Source of the DNA: Prostheceraeus crozeri | Taxonomy: Eukaryota > Platyhelminthes > Polycladida > Euryleptidae | DNA: 64,000 nt | NCBI GenBank assembly: GCA_907163375.1 | Contig: CAJQUW010007233.1 | Span: forward strand, 124,001 to 188,000 | Direction: 5' to 3' | Shown here: positions 6,827 through 15,740 of the stretch, one piece after another | Layout: each line of letters begins with the position of its first letter | How positions within the stretch are numbered: the stretch's first letter is position 1 | Notes under the pieces: generated by a model | Databases searched by the model: none | What the model was told of the DNA's origin: nothing | Seen by the model: only the letters and a program-made list of their open reading frames with translations | Position numbers and translations under genes: made by a program

Positions 6827-9800
6827 TTATGTCAATACATCTCCTGAATGTGGTAGCGTGAGTTTTATTCTTTTGGGTGGAGGTATGTTTGTGTCAGGAT
6901 GTCCATGTGGAAGAGATGTGTTATGTCCTATCCAACACCTCTTATCCTCCCATGCTGAAAGTGCTCGTTTCTTGAACGTGTACGTTTTCACAGTATGAAC
7001 TTGAGATTTTAAGATTGTCATATTGACAAACGTTATAGTTTTATTTTTATAGGCCTTCTTATAGGACCGATGTTTCATTTTATGAACAATGGATTTTGAT
7101 ATACCTTTAGCACGCTTAATACTATCTGCACATTCTTTTAGTTTCATGGAATACATTTTAGGACGGAGGAGAATCATTTCATCTATTTCCTTTCCTGCTG
7201 TTTCATCCTTAAAACAACCAAGTTTGGCTTTATTCTGTATGGAATAGAGTGGATGAGTGGGATTGTAGTTAGATGTATCGAAATATTTTTCTAATGACTT
7301 ACCTACTTCATTAAAATTTAAATCTTTTTGAGTGGTAATTCCTAAAAAGAAACTATCTGTATCACCACCCAGCAAGCGAACCTCTTTTACGAGAGGGCAT
7401 GGTTTTAATATTTTGTAGAAGAGTTGATACATTTCAAGCTTGGAATAATCTAAAACGGCTTGCCCAATATAGATGGGTTTGCACAACTCAACTTCTGATT
7501 TAATCATTTTAACACCTACAAGATCCTCATCGATGATGTCTCTATCAATGAAAAGAGGTGATGAGGTCAATTTGTGATATTTTTGTTCATCAACGACTAG
7601 TTTGTAATTCATACGTTTTCTAACATCCTCCATGGTCTTTCCGAATAGACTATTATTCTTATATTTATAAAAATCCTTTTCAAAATTATTTTGGGCGAGT
7701 GCACGTTTTTGACTGTTACTATCTATGTAGGGTTTGAGGAAGGCTTTCTGTCTAAATTTGATAATGCGGTGAACTGACTTTAGAAGCATGCCCATTTCTA
7801 AATAGAATTTTAATATGCAGAAGTGTACGAGATAATTTTTCTTATCATATTGGGTGAGTAAAAGTTTGCGGCATGGTTTGTACCTTGGCTGTCCACACTC
7901 TGTTAAGTTATTATGAAATTGTGACATGAATGGTGAAAACATATCTTCAGTCACTTCGCCAGATTCAGGTGCGAGTGGGAAATCAGCAGTTTTATTTTTA
8001 ATACTATTTGGATAAATCAAATCCACTTCAAAATAATATCCCCAATCACCTTCATCTGGAATATTCAGTATGTTTGAAGGGTTGGAGTAATACTCAAGCT
8101 CATTTTGATTTAACCAACTAAACTCGGAATGAGGTAGTGGTTTAGACAGTGAACTGCCATATAAATTATTTTGGTCATAGTACTTTAGGTGGATATGATC
8201 ATCACCTACTGTTTCAGATTTTATATGATGTTTATTTACAAATGTGAGACCACCGCGTATTCCGCGCTCAAATATATTATACATCTCCGGGTCTTGTAAG
8301 AGATGAATGGTCTCACCAGTCATTTTAAAGGCTGATTTAAAGGACATGGCTGGTAGACTGACAAAGTGGATAGGATCTAATTTGTCTTCTTCTAATGCCA
8401 CTCGTCGAAACTCCTGAAAGACATCAGCCAGCAAAATGACATCTAATTCTAAGTAAGCGATCATATAATCGCCAAACGTTTTACAATTAAATTTTAACCA
8501 TGCCTCTTGAGCATGTTCATAGTCCTCTACTGGACAATCTTCACCCGTCAAATCGTTTTTGAATTTGTCAATGGAAGGAAGGGTTGTTTCATTTAGTTTA
8601 GACATTGAGCTAAAATACGCATAAGGAAAGACTCCTTTGCGAGTGATTATTTCATCCGTTAAGTTTGGATAGTGTTTCTTCAAAGTTTGACTATGGGGAA
8701 GAAACTTGAGATTACGAACGAGAGAAGCTAGTGACGCTGACATGAATTGAAATGAATCTAAAAATTTTATTTCGAAGAAGACTGTCTTATTTTCTTTAGT
8801 TTTATCTACTGGTACTTTTGCTGTCATTGCCATGAATTTTTCTCTCGTTTGTGCTATTACATTAAACTGCCACGATTTCATCTGGCTCAACCCTCCTTTT
8901 ATGAGCATATGACTGTCATAGCCCTTAAAGTTATGAAAAATGACGGGTAGTACACGACGTCTCAACCTAAGTGAAAAGTTACATTTGGAGCAGAGTGCGT
9001 TTCTAAATTTACCAGTGATGTGATCATGATCACGCACTTTCTTAATTTTATCGTCATCAAACGTTTTATGACATTTAGGACAGGATGTGCAACTTTCAAA
9101 TTTTTGTTTGTCTTCATCTGACATATGTAGTGACTTACGCTGCAATTGGGAATCATATGATTGTTGAAATTTTGCAGCTTTATCGAGAAATTCTAGAAAT
9201 TTTGAAATGCAATCTTCACCTTGCCAAGTATGCATTTTGTTTTGTCTATTCCTAAAGTGGTCATGCCATACTTCATAGCAGGATATGGCTGCTGGCTTGT
9301 GGATGATATCATCAATGTAGCATTCTATGTCTGCGTAAATGACACGCAGGGGACTTAATTCGTCACCATTATCCCTATGTGAAAATATTTTATCTTTGGG
9401 CATGCGTTCCATTTGTAATTTACCTCGCTTGCACCATTCATAGTGAGTTTCAAATTTATCTTTACTCCAAAATGAGCGGATGCAGCGGTCGCATACAAAA
9501 TGTTCACCTCTTTTAGAGTGCCCCAAGTGAGTGTACAAGCGAGAGATTTTGGGAATACCACAGTAGTGCCATTCCTCGCTATCATCTTGTTTTACTAATA
9601 AGAGGTTGACTACACGTTCATAACAAGTTGAACGTGAATTATAGCGGGCACCCTTCAACCCCTTCTCCCACACGTGAACGACAATTTTAATCTTATTATG
9701 TTTTTCGAACGTTTCTACATCTTTGATTTTCATGTTGTTACTATCACAACCTTCAAAGTCTAGTTCATCCTCCCACTGTCTATAGCTATAGGTGCGATCT

Positions 9801-10645
9801 CGATGCGCGTTGATATCATTATAGTGAAGGATGGATAGGACTGCATATTTGAAACACTGTGATTTACAATCAACATTGATGACAGCTTTCTTATTATACA
9901 ACGTTTTTGGAAGTTTAAATGTGCCTCGAGCTGCATGACTTTCTAATAGGGAAATTTTGAATATGGCTGAGTCCACACCATCAAAAATGAGAGCGCTGTC
10001 GCGTTGATTGAATTTATCTACATTTGATTTTAAACATTGAATGTGAAAATTTAGCCAAGACTCGCAGTCTACAACTTCGGTTGCGGAAGAGGAAGGAACA
10101 TGAAACTGTATTCTCTCCGTCACTTGACCCGTTTGAAAATCTATTTTAATATATTTTAGTTTAAGGTAGATGAGCGCCTTCATTCTAAAATTGTCTAAAT
10201 TATTGAAGAGCGCTTCGATAATGTTAGAATTTTGAAGGAGCCACTCAGGAAAATCTACAATTTGAGTATTGGACTCCATGCAGTAGTCGCGTACTAAATT
10301 ATTATGTGAAACATTAATGAGGGAGATGGTAGAGGTACCGTTGGTGTAGTGATCATTTGCATGCGTGTGTTGAAGTCTGTGCGAAGATCGCTGAAAGTGA
10401 CTATCAAAAGAAAGAGGGCACAAATCGCAAGGAAAGGAGATGTCATCGTCAGAATCAACTTCACCTCCGGAGATTGACACCGCTTTGCGTTGACACACAC
10501 GTTGTTTGATGTGTCGAAGGAGACTGTGCTTCCTTGTAAACATATGTCCGCAGTCGGCACATTCCCACTCGTTGCCTTGCCGCGAGAGTCCTGAGCTGGA
10601 ACTCACATCACCTGAAAGAGAAATCATTCTTTCATCTCTGTTCAA
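6827..10645 (-). CDS. Protein-primed family B DNA polymerase (Polinton pPolB)
   Basis: A 1272-residue protein. Residues ~29-95 hold two C2H2 zinc fingers (CADCGHMFTRKHSLLRHI and CDLCPLSFDSHFQRSSH); a further Cys/His cluster near residue 390 (CDRCIRSFWSKDKFETHYEWC) precedes the exonuclease domain. Exo I is in YADIECY, Exo II in NFKGYDSHML, Exo III in YLELDVILLADVF. Between Exo I and II lies a Cys4/His endonuclease-VII-like motif (CPKCHKTF, then RDHDHITGKFR, then CSKCN). Polymerase motif A is YDQNNLYGSSL, motif B KNNSLFGKTME, motif C GGDTDSFFLG. It replicates the linear element from a terminal protein. The whole frame is open. Splice-like signals between the ATG and the minus-strand TATA box near 10,940 suggest short upstream exons, so the N-terminus may differ. 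Confidence 0.95.
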   Translation of the reverse strand: MNRDERMISLSGDVSSSSGLSRQGNEWECADCGHMFTRKHSLLRHIKQRVCQRKAVSISGGEVDSDDDISFPCDLCPLSFDSHFQRSSHRLQHTHANDHYTNGTSTISLINVSHNNLVRDYCMESNTQIVDFPEWLLQNSNIIEALFNNLDNFRMKALIYLKLKYIKIDFQTGQVTERIQFHVPSSSATEVVDCESWLNFHIQCLKSNVDKFNQRDSALIFDGVDSAIFKISLLESHAARGTFKLPKTLYNKKAVINVDCKSQCFKYAVLSILHYNDINAHRDRTYSYRQWEDELDFEGCDSNNMKIKDVETFEKHNKIKIVVHVWEKGLKGARYNSRSTCYERVVNLLLVKQDDSEEWHYCGIPKISRLYTHLGHSKRGEHFVCDRCIRSFWSKDKFETHYEWCKRGKLQMERMPKDKIFSHRDNGDELSPLRVIYADIECYIDDIIHKPAAISCYEVWHDHFRNRQNKMHTWQGEDCISKFLEFLDKAAKFQQSYDSQLQRKSLHMSDEDKQKFESCTSCPKCHKTFDDDKIKKVRDHDHITGKFRNALCSKCNFSLRLRRRVLPVIFHNFKGYDSHMLIKGGLSQMKSWQFNVIAQTREKFMAMTAKVPVDKTKENKTVFFEIKFLDSFQFMSASLASLVRNLKFLPHSQTLKKHYPNLTDEIITRKGVFPYAYFSSMSKLNETTLPSIDKFKNDLTGEDCPVEDYEHAQEAWLKFNCKTFGDYMIAYLELDVILLADVFQEFRRVALEEDKLDPIHFVSLPAMSFKSAFKMTGETIHLLQDPEMYNIFERGIRGGLTFVNKHHIKSETVGDDHIHLKYYDQNNLYGSSLSKPLPHSEFSWLNQNELEYYSNPSNILNIPDEGDWGYYFEVDLIYPNSIKNKTADFPLAPESGEVTEDMFSPFMSQFHNNLTECGQPRYKPCRKLLLTQYDKKNYLVHFCILKFYLEMGMLLKSVHRIIKFRQKAFLKPYIDSNSQKRALAQNNFEKDFYKYKNNSLFGKTMEDVRKRMNYKLVVDEQKYHKLTSSPLFIDRDIIDEDLVGVKMIKSEVELCKPIYIGQAVLDYSKLEMYQLFYKILKPCPLVKEVRLLGGDTDSFFLGITTQKDLNFNEVGKSLEKYFDTSNYNPTHPLYSIQNKAKLGCFKDETAGKEIDEMILLRPKMYSMKLKECADSIKRAKGISKSIVHKMKHRSYKKAYKNKTITFVNMTILKSQVHTVKTYTFKKRALSAWEDKRCWIGHNTSLPHGHPDTNIPPPKRIKLTLPHSGDVLT

Positions 10646-11055
10646 GCCTCAGTGTAGTGTTACAACCTACCTTGACTCAATAACTCTAAACTTTCCTCGA
10701 GAAGAGAGGGCGTTGGTGATGAAGTTGATGCCTGAAATTGAGGAAGATGCTATTAGTCACACGTTTGAGGGAGATGAGAGGAAATTTTCAACTTACCATT
10801 TCAACGAAATCAAGTTTAAGGTTGATACTTCTACAAGATAGAGACTTCACTCAAATAATAGTCAAAGAGAGAGATCGTGCGTTCGTCACTTGTATGATTC
10901 ACAGATTAAATGAAATGACCTGAATGTCACTTTGCTTATATACTTTCATCCTCTTCATTCATTGGATGTTCATTCTGATTGGCTGCTTGTGTATACTTAA
11001 GAATTAGAAAAATGTTAAAGTTATCATTATTCAAAGTCAGCATTTCAAAGACAAC
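10646..11055. promoter_or_regulatory. Divergent promoter region between PolB and the acidic-protein gene
   Basis: Some 410 bp separate the divergent genes. CTTATATA at 10935-10942 reads TATATAAG on the minus strand, the same box found before the leftward genes at 12,737 and 13,259, and would drive the polymerase transcript. A weaker GTATAC lies at about 10,991 on +. GT/AG-type splice signals occur on the minus strand between 10,650 and 10,800, so part of this interval may be 5' leader exons. No other gene is supported here. Confidence 0.5.
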
Positions 11056-11493
11056 ATGACAAGTCCTCCAACAACACCAAATACCGCATTGGAGTTCTCC
11101 TCTCCATATACATCAGCAAAGGTGCTCGTTACACCAAATGCACCAAGAAAGGCGAAGGTGGAGAAGACATACAATCTCGACAATATACGAAAGTTATCAT
11201 TATCGGAGGAGGATGAAGAGGAGTTGCCCGACCTAACAGGCATACGGTGGAAATATTTACAATATGATGCCGAAGGGGTGATGGAGATGACCAGCAAGTC
11301 GCACTTGCATCAAATATGGGAGTGGTACACCCCTAACTCCCAACCGCGAACCGTGGCGGAGTGGGCGTACATTGAGAAAGTGAGGGACGCTGCAGAAGAA
11401 CGTTTAAAGCAGCTCAACTGTTTTTGTAATCTATGTGAAGCCAGACTCTGGGACGATATTGACGATGAAGACCTTTTGAAATACATGCCATAA
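11056..11493 (+). CDS. Small acidic protein, function unknown
   Basis: A 145-residue protein with a Ser/Thr/Pro-rich N-terminus, an acidic centre (SLSEEDEEELPDL, residues ~49-61) and a C-terminal segment with CFCNLCEARLWDDIDDED. The two closely spaced Cys pairs could bind metal, but no known fold is recognised. It is the only rightward gene in the early-side half of Polinton A and diverges from PolB. An AATAAA overlaps its stop region (about 11,493). It could be an early regulator; this rests only on position and composition. Confidence 0.5.
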   Translation: MTSPPTTPNTALEFSSPYTSAKVLVTPNAPRKAKVEKTYNLDNIRKLSLSEEDEEELPDLTGIRWKYLQYDAEGVMEMTSKSHLHQIWEWYTPNSQPRTVAEWAYIEKVRDAAEERLKQLNCFCNLCEARLWDDIDDEDLLKYMP

Positions 11494-11560
11494 TAAATGT
11501 TTATTTCGTATTATCTTTGCTTTCATACTGACTTACTTGAATGGGGTTTTAGTGAATAAT

Positions 11561-11950
11561 TTAACCATGTATACTTTTTCATTTGGAAATAGTAGCACGC
11601 TTAGTCTAACTTGTAAATCTAAAAACATTTCATATGGACGATGATGGTAGATAAAATAGTGTCAAATAAATTAAGATAGCTTACACTTCTGATACAGGGA
11701 TAGCAATCGACTGCGATCCATGTGTAAAGAGCTTGTTAGACTATGGATGGGCTTAAGTGGATGATTTAACCATGTATACTTTTTCATTTGGAAATAGTAG
11801 CACGCTTAGTCTAACTTGTAAATCTAAAAACATTTCATATGGACGATGATGGTAGATAAAATAGTGTCAAATAAATTAAGATAGCTTACACTTCTGATAC
11901 AGGGATAGCAATCGACTGCGATCCATGTGTAAAGAGCTTGTTAGACTACG
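11561..11950. repeat. Tandem duplication, two ~185-bp copies (period 205 bp)
   Basis: The segment from TTAACCATGTATAC to the end GTTAGACTA occurs at about 11,561-11,745 and again at 11,766-11,950 with almost no differences. Each copy ends with a CAGGGATAGCAATCGACTGC word that recurs at about 12,788. The surrounding 11,500-12,060 shows no supported gene. Confidence 0.85.
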
Positions 11951-12063
11951 GAAGAGAGAAGTGTGTTATGTTGCGTGTGGCGCGTGAGTGTCCTCCCATT
12001 TCATTCCATTCATCAATTCGTCTCATTGATAGAGACAGGTAGAACTCATGGTTCTCATAACGT

Positions 12064-12438
12064 ATGCAATGGAAAGTTTTAGGCAACCTTCGACAGTTGG
12101 CTAAATGTCGCCCTGGCGCGAATGCATACTACGTTGAGACAGAGGCAATCACTTGCAAACATGACGCAGAGAGGTTTAACAAGATTGACCATTGCCGAAT
12201 GTCCCTTGCGGTATACATAGCTACGGGTTTCACCGCCGCCCTTTACAGGAACGCCCGTCGAAAGGAAGTATTACACCGAACTGCATTTGCAACGTTCAAG
12301 TTGACTGATAGCAGATTCAACTTAATGATAGTATTCGCCAGTCCGAAGACTGCCCAGGGCAAACCGCGAGGAGGTTCTATCATGTCTTGCCCCATGGTGG
12401 CCCTTAAGAGAGCCGATGGTTCGTTCTCGGGGACGTGA
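12064..12438 (+). CDS. Uncharacterised open frame, doubtful
   Basis: An open frame of 124 codons. Its second half is the 138-bp cassette found three times in this region, so only the first ~77 codons are unique. No family is recognised. All supported genes of this block run leftward, so this may be spurious; it could instead be a remnant. Included because the interval 11,951-12,293 holds nothing else. Confidence 0.15.
   Translation: MQWKVLGNLRQLAKCRPGANAYYVETEAITCKHDAERFNKIDHCRMSLAVYIATGFTAALYRNARRKEVLHRTAFATFKLTDSRFNLMIVFASPKTAQGKPRGGSIMSCPMVALKRADGSFSGT
12294..12431 (-). repeat. 138-bp 3' cassette, copy 1
   Basis: A 138-bp unit (GTTCAAGTTGACTGATAGC to GTTCGTTCTCGGG on +) lying directly 3' of the leftward gene at 12,445-12,696. 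Two further copies of exactly the same length follow the next two leftward genes. Confidence 0.8.
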
Positions 12439-12444
12439 ATTTGA

Positions 12445-12696
12445 CTATTGACTGGAATAGTCAATGGGTATGACGCTTAGGTTGTCGTATACCCTATACC
12501 GCCTAAGCCGTGGTGGTGCATCTGGCACCTTTCGGATGCGAGTGGTATTCGGAGTCCACACCTCATCCGTCCAAATGATCCTCTTGATCTTCCCCTTCTT
12601 CTCATCCTCATCCCACTCGTCGAGGATGACGAACTCGGGAATGCCGTTGTCTTCATCAGTGAAGACGGGAATATTGTCGGCAGATGTCGCTTCCAT
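12445..12696 (-). CDS. Small leftward protein 1 of the cassette block, unknown
   Basis: An 83-residue protein beginning MEATSADNIPVFTDEDN. It is acidic in the first half (DEWDEDEKKGK) and basic towards the end (RIRKVPDAPPRLRRYR). No family is recognised. A TATATAAG box lies 41-48 bp upstream of the start on the minus strand, a spacing that supports a real short transcription unit. The 138-bp cassette begins 14 bp after its end. Confidence 0.5.
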   Translation of the reverse strand: MEATSADNIPVFTDEDNGIPEFVILDEWDEDEKKGKIKRIIWTDEVWTPNTTRIRKVPDAPPRLRRYRVYDNLSVIPIDYSSQ

Positions 12697-12736
12697 CGTG
12701 ACTTCAAATTGAATGAGAAGCGCTACAATCTTCTGG

Positions 12737-12744
12737 CTTATATA
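12737..12744 (-). promoter_or_regulatory. TATA box TATATAAG
   Basis: The + strand reads CTTATATA inside GGCTTATATAGGG, giving a canonical TATATAAG on minus 41-48 bp before the start at 12,696. Confidence 0.65.
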
Positions 12745-12812
12745 GGGTTTTCAACAATGAATTGCTCAACAGCGAATCAGAATGCTTCAGGGATAGCAAT
12801 CGACTGCATAAT

Positions 12813-12950
12813 GTTCAAGTTGACTGATAGCAGATTCAACTTAATGATAGTATTCGCCAGTCCGAAGACTGCCCAGGGCAAACCGCGAGGAGGTTCTATC
12901 ATGTCTTGCCCCATGGTGGCCCTTAAGAGAGCCGATGGTTCGTTCTCGGG
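12813..12950 (-). repeat. 138-bp 3' cassette, copy 2
   Basis: Nearly identical to the copies at 12,294 and 13,287. It follows the end of the leftward gene at 12,961-13,227 by 10 bp. Confidence 0.8.
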
Positions 12951-12960
12951 AGTCGTCATC

Positions 12961-13227
12961 CTACAGCCTACCAATTCTGCTGAGAGAGTCAAAGACTCTC
13001 TCTTTGGTAGCACTGTCGACTTCCACACTAACTGGCATGTGAGTATAGAGTGGAATGTAGCGCCATTCCGTTGGATTGACAGCAGTTGCTGTCATCGGAT
13101 TGCCAATCCGAGCAAGATTGTTGTGGACTCTGTCTTGCTCCTCTAGCCTGACAAACTCCTCAAATAAATTTCGCGGCCTTATCTGCGGTCCGCGAGGAGA
13201 GCTAACTTGACTGTTCGGCGTCTGCAT
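12961..13227 (-). CDS. Small leftward protein 2 of the cassette block, unknown
   Basis: An 88-residue protein starting MQTPNSQVSSPRGPQIRPR, containing EEFVRLEEQDRVHNNLARIG and a C-terminal SATKERVFDSLSRIG; two similar 'LARIG/LSRIG' ends hint at an internal repeat. No family is recognised. A TATATAAA box lies 32-39 bp upstream, and the second cassette copy follows. The layout (TATA box, short ORF, 138-bp unit) is the same as for its neighbour. Confidence 0.5.
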   Translation of the reverse strand: MQTPNSQVSSPRGPQIRPRNLFEEFVRLEEQDRVHNNLARIGNPMTATAVNPTEWRYIPLYTHMPVSVEVDSATKERVFDSLSRIGRL

Positions 13228-13258
13228 GATTGAAATGAAATGAAATGAGAGGCAGTGG

Positions 13259-13266
13259 TTTATATA
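13259..13266 (-). promoter_or_regulatory. TATA box TATATAAA
   Basis: GGTTTATATACCCC on + gives GGGGTATATAAACC on minus, 32-39 bp before the start at 13,227. Confidence 0.65.
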
Positions 13267-13286
13267 CCCCTCTAACGCGACGCAAC

Positions 13287-13424
13287 GTTCAAGTTGACTG
13301 ATAGCAGATTCAACTTAATGATAGTATTCGCCAGTCCGAAGACTGCCCAGGGCAAACCGCGTGGAGGTTCTATCATGTCTTGCCCCTAGGTGGCCCTTAA
13401 GAGAGCCGATGGTTCGTTCTCGGG
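13287..13424 (-). repeat. 138-bp 3' cassette, copy 3
   Basis: Third copy, about 100 bp beyond the end of the long coiled-coil gene at 13,525-14,703. It shares the extra flanking bases GCAAC with copy 1. Confidence 0.8.
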
Positions 13425-13524
13425 AGTGTCGTGATGGGGTGGTAAAGGCGGGCAAAGATCTGCAATGAAAATGATATGTATTAGAATAGGATATACTATC
13501 TTATTTACTTTTTCACTTACCAAG

Positions 13525-14703
13525 TTAGTCATCCTTTGGTAGTCTCGCGCGTTTCCGAATCGAAAATTTATGCAAGTGACCGCGCATTCTCAGGCTGGCA
13601 TGGAGACACTTCTTGCTCGGATGACCGTTGTAACATACTATACTTTCGTCGAGACTTTTATTTACCAATACTTCGCCGGCCAAATGATTGTCCCGAATAG
13701 GGATGTGGAATTCAAACAAACGATCCTCATTCACACGCTCCCACTCATCCCTCATGCGCTCCAACTTCTCATACGCCTGCCTCTCATCACCCCGCCGAGC
13801 CACAGTCCTCTCCAACTCAACATTCTTCGCTCTCAACACACTCATCTCCTTCATCATCGCCTCAAACTTCGCCTCTGCATCTCTCATTCTTCTCTCCGCA
13901 GCACTCGCCCTCTTCTCACACGCATCATTCTTCTCTTCCAACTCTCGCGTCTTATTCTTCAAATCAGTCACACAACGCCTCATTCTAATGTTTTCATCCG
14001 CCACCTCCTTCGACTTCAAATCCTTCTTTTTTAACTCATCCAACTCCTTCACAACTTCATCCTTCACTTTCTTCAAACTCTCAAACTTATTCACTAACAA
14101 ATCATGCGCCATCTGCTGCGAAACATGCCTCTTCTCCTCATCCTTCAACCACTTCGCCGACTGCTTACGTATCCCACCACTCTTCTTTTTTGGGGAAGAT
14201 GAGCTCTTCGGGGGGTCGGTGATGACAATGTTGGACACCTCCGACGACGAAGAGCTCAACTTCCTCACACGCTTCCTCACACGCTCCCTATCTAAATCCA
14301 CATCATCCTCATCATCACTGTCAAGCACTCTCTTCCGCTGCTCAATCTCAGCCTCCAACGACGCAACCGCTCTCGCCACCTCATCATTCTCAACAACATT
14401 CTCAACAACATTCTCAACAACATTCTCAACATTCGCCAACATTCGCTCCCTCTCTTCCACAATCAACTGCGTAAATCTCAAATCAGTCACTAAACCACCA
14501 CTACAGTCAGCATGCACTCTGTAAAAACGCGCCTCATCCTCATCACCCTTCAGCACTCTACACTTCACGCAAGCAACCCTATTCAAGACAATCATGTGGC
14601 CGGTGCCCGCCTTCTTCACATGAGCTTTGGCGTCCGCACTGCGATTAACTCGCCCACAAGAGCACATTTTGATATGGTATTTTCTGTTTCTGTCGTTTGC
14701 CAT
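13525..14703 (-). CDS. Cys-rich N-terminus plus long coiled-coil protein, unknown
   Basis: From the Met at 14,703 (MANDRNRKYHIKMCSCGRVN) this is ~392 residues. The N-terminus has a CxC and a CVKC pair that may bind zinc. A short NVVE repeat (three to four units) follows near residue 95, then an acidic/basic linker (DSDDEDDVDLDRERVRKRVRK) and about 170 residues of heptad-rich coiled coil (KKVKDEVVKELDELKKKDLK onward). The C-terminus contains HIPIRDNHLAGEVLVNKSLD. Codon use is GC-richer than the virion genes. No close TATA box is seen; a TTATCTTACAG splice-acceptor-like sequence just upstream and a minus-strand TATA box at 15,291 suggest a spliced leader. The role is unknown. Confidence 0.5.
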   Translation of the reverse strand: MANDRNRKYHIKMCSCGRVNRSADAKAHVKKAGTGHMIVLNRVACVKCRVLKGDEDEARFYRVHADCSGGLVTDLRFTQLIVEERERMLANVENVVENVVENVVENDEVARAVASLEAEIEQRKRVLDSDDEDDVDLDRERVRKRVRKLSSSSSEVSNIVITDPPKSSSSPKKKSGGIRKQSAKWLKDEEKRHVSQQMAHDLLVNKFESLKKVKDEVVKELDELKKKDLKSKEVADENIRMRRCVTDLKNKTRELEEKNDACEKRASAAERRMRDAEAKFEAMMKEMSVLRAKNVELERTVARRGDERQAYEKLERMRDEWERVNEDRLFEFHIPIRDNHLAGEVLVNKSLDESIVCYNGHPSKKCLHASLRMRGHLHKFSIRKRARLPKDD

Positions 14704-15290
14704 GCCTGATTTATCGTTAGCTGTAAGATAATGAAATTTGTATAAGTTTGGAATCATGTAGTACAGTCATATTCCTAAAGAGTGTAGTGAGTGGCACTCG
14801 ATCCCGTCGACAGCCCGAAGGCCTTGTACCGATCACTAGGGAAGTGAGAGATCTTCCCCGATACCCGCTCTTTACAGCTGAAGACATCATTGTCACTGCC
14901 CCGAAGTGGTAACAGGAACGCCGAGTCAAAGGTAGTGATCAGTAGCTGGGATCTAACCCTCAAAGCTGCCTTAGACTTAGTTAAATTTCAAATCTGATAG
15001 CAGATTTGAACTCAGGATACTTGAAAACCTTAGTCTATATGTTAAAACTTTGAAAAAACTGAAAATTAAGAATTTTTAAAAAATTCCGCATTTTAATACT
15101 CATACTACTTTTAAAAAATTTTATCAGTAGTAAAGACACTATCAAACTCTATCATACAAACTTTGAAGTAGCAAGATAGCTTGCCTACTTCAAAAGATAG
15201 AGTCCTTTGCACCCGATATCGGGAGCTCAGAGCGACGACCGTCGCTTACCTCGTCTTTCGATGAAGTGATCAGACTTACGTTGTCGGGGG

Positions 15291-15298
15291 TTTATATA
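15291..15298 (-). promoter_or_regulatory. Minus-strand TATA box at the right edge of Polinton A
   Basis: TTTATATA on + (TATATAAA on minus, followed by CCCCCG) with a GAGGTAAGC donor-like sequence about 45 bp downstream. It may drive a spliced leftward transcript of the coiled-coil gene. The interval 14,760-15,290 shows no supported ORF. Confidence 0.35.
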
Positions 15299-15449
15299 TG
15301 CTCGGAAGAAAACTTAAAATGGCTCTATCTCCGAAAGTATTCATCGTAGCGACATGCGGTTTGTTGCAAACGATTTGTCTCATCATTCTTTACAATATGA
15401 CACCTGAACCATTCTCATATGACCACGGGAAGTTGGTCCGCCAGCACAT

Positions 15450-15740
15450 GTCCATGTAACATGCCACAAGTGAAAAAATTCCTAAGTGTGAGAGCTCCAG
15501 TGTGGTGAAAATTTTGAAAAATTTAAAAACTTCCGAATTTCAACCTGGGACCTTAACCAAAACATTTTTCATCAAATTTCACTGACCTCCCCCCCCTCGT
15601 TCAGAGAAATTTGATGAAAAATGTTTTGGTGACGGTCCCAGGTCGAAATTCCACACTTTGGAAAATTTTCAAAATTTTACCCATACAAAGTCACTCTGAC
15701 ACTTAGGATTTTTTCAGGTGAGCGAGCTCCGACCTAAAAT
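15450..15740. repeat. Inverted satellite unit forming a hairpin
   Basis: A partial satellite unit in reverse orientation (about 15,450-15,585) faces a forward unit starting at about 15,604 across a ~20-bp C-rich spacer. The near arms, CAAAACATTTTTCATCAAAT against ATTTGATGAAAAATGTTTTG, pair almost perfectly. 15,301-15,450 holds only diverged repeat-like sequence. Confidence 0.7.

Larger units (their letters stand above)
1..15300. mobile_element. Polinton A: Polinton/Maverick (adintovirus-like) element, left end outside window
   Basis: Seen: integrase tail, core-like protein, capsid candidate, adenain-type protease and protein-primed PolB lie together within 11 kb, the hallmark set of Polintons. 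Most reading frames are long and open, so this copy looks largely whole over the visible part. The left terminus is outside the window and no matching terminal repeat could be identified on the right, so the right limit (after the last TATA box near 15,298) is an estimate; the satellite array beyond it could be inside or outside. Its proteins are only distantly similar to those of the Polinton at 19,307-38,178, so it is a separate lineage. Confidence 0.85.

Noticed and set aside
10506-10841. + strand ORF across the PolB start region
   Set aside because: It lies over the zinc-finger coding region and the divergent promoter and has no recognisable domain.
12777-13028. Minus-strand ORF across the second 138-bp cassette
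   Set aside because: It overlaps the better supported leftward gene at 12,961-13,227 and is mostly cassette sequence.
13570-14524. Long + strand frames opposite the coiled-coil gene
   Set aside because: Ser/Thr/Phe-rich mirror frames of the leftward coiled-coil gene, without domain or start context.
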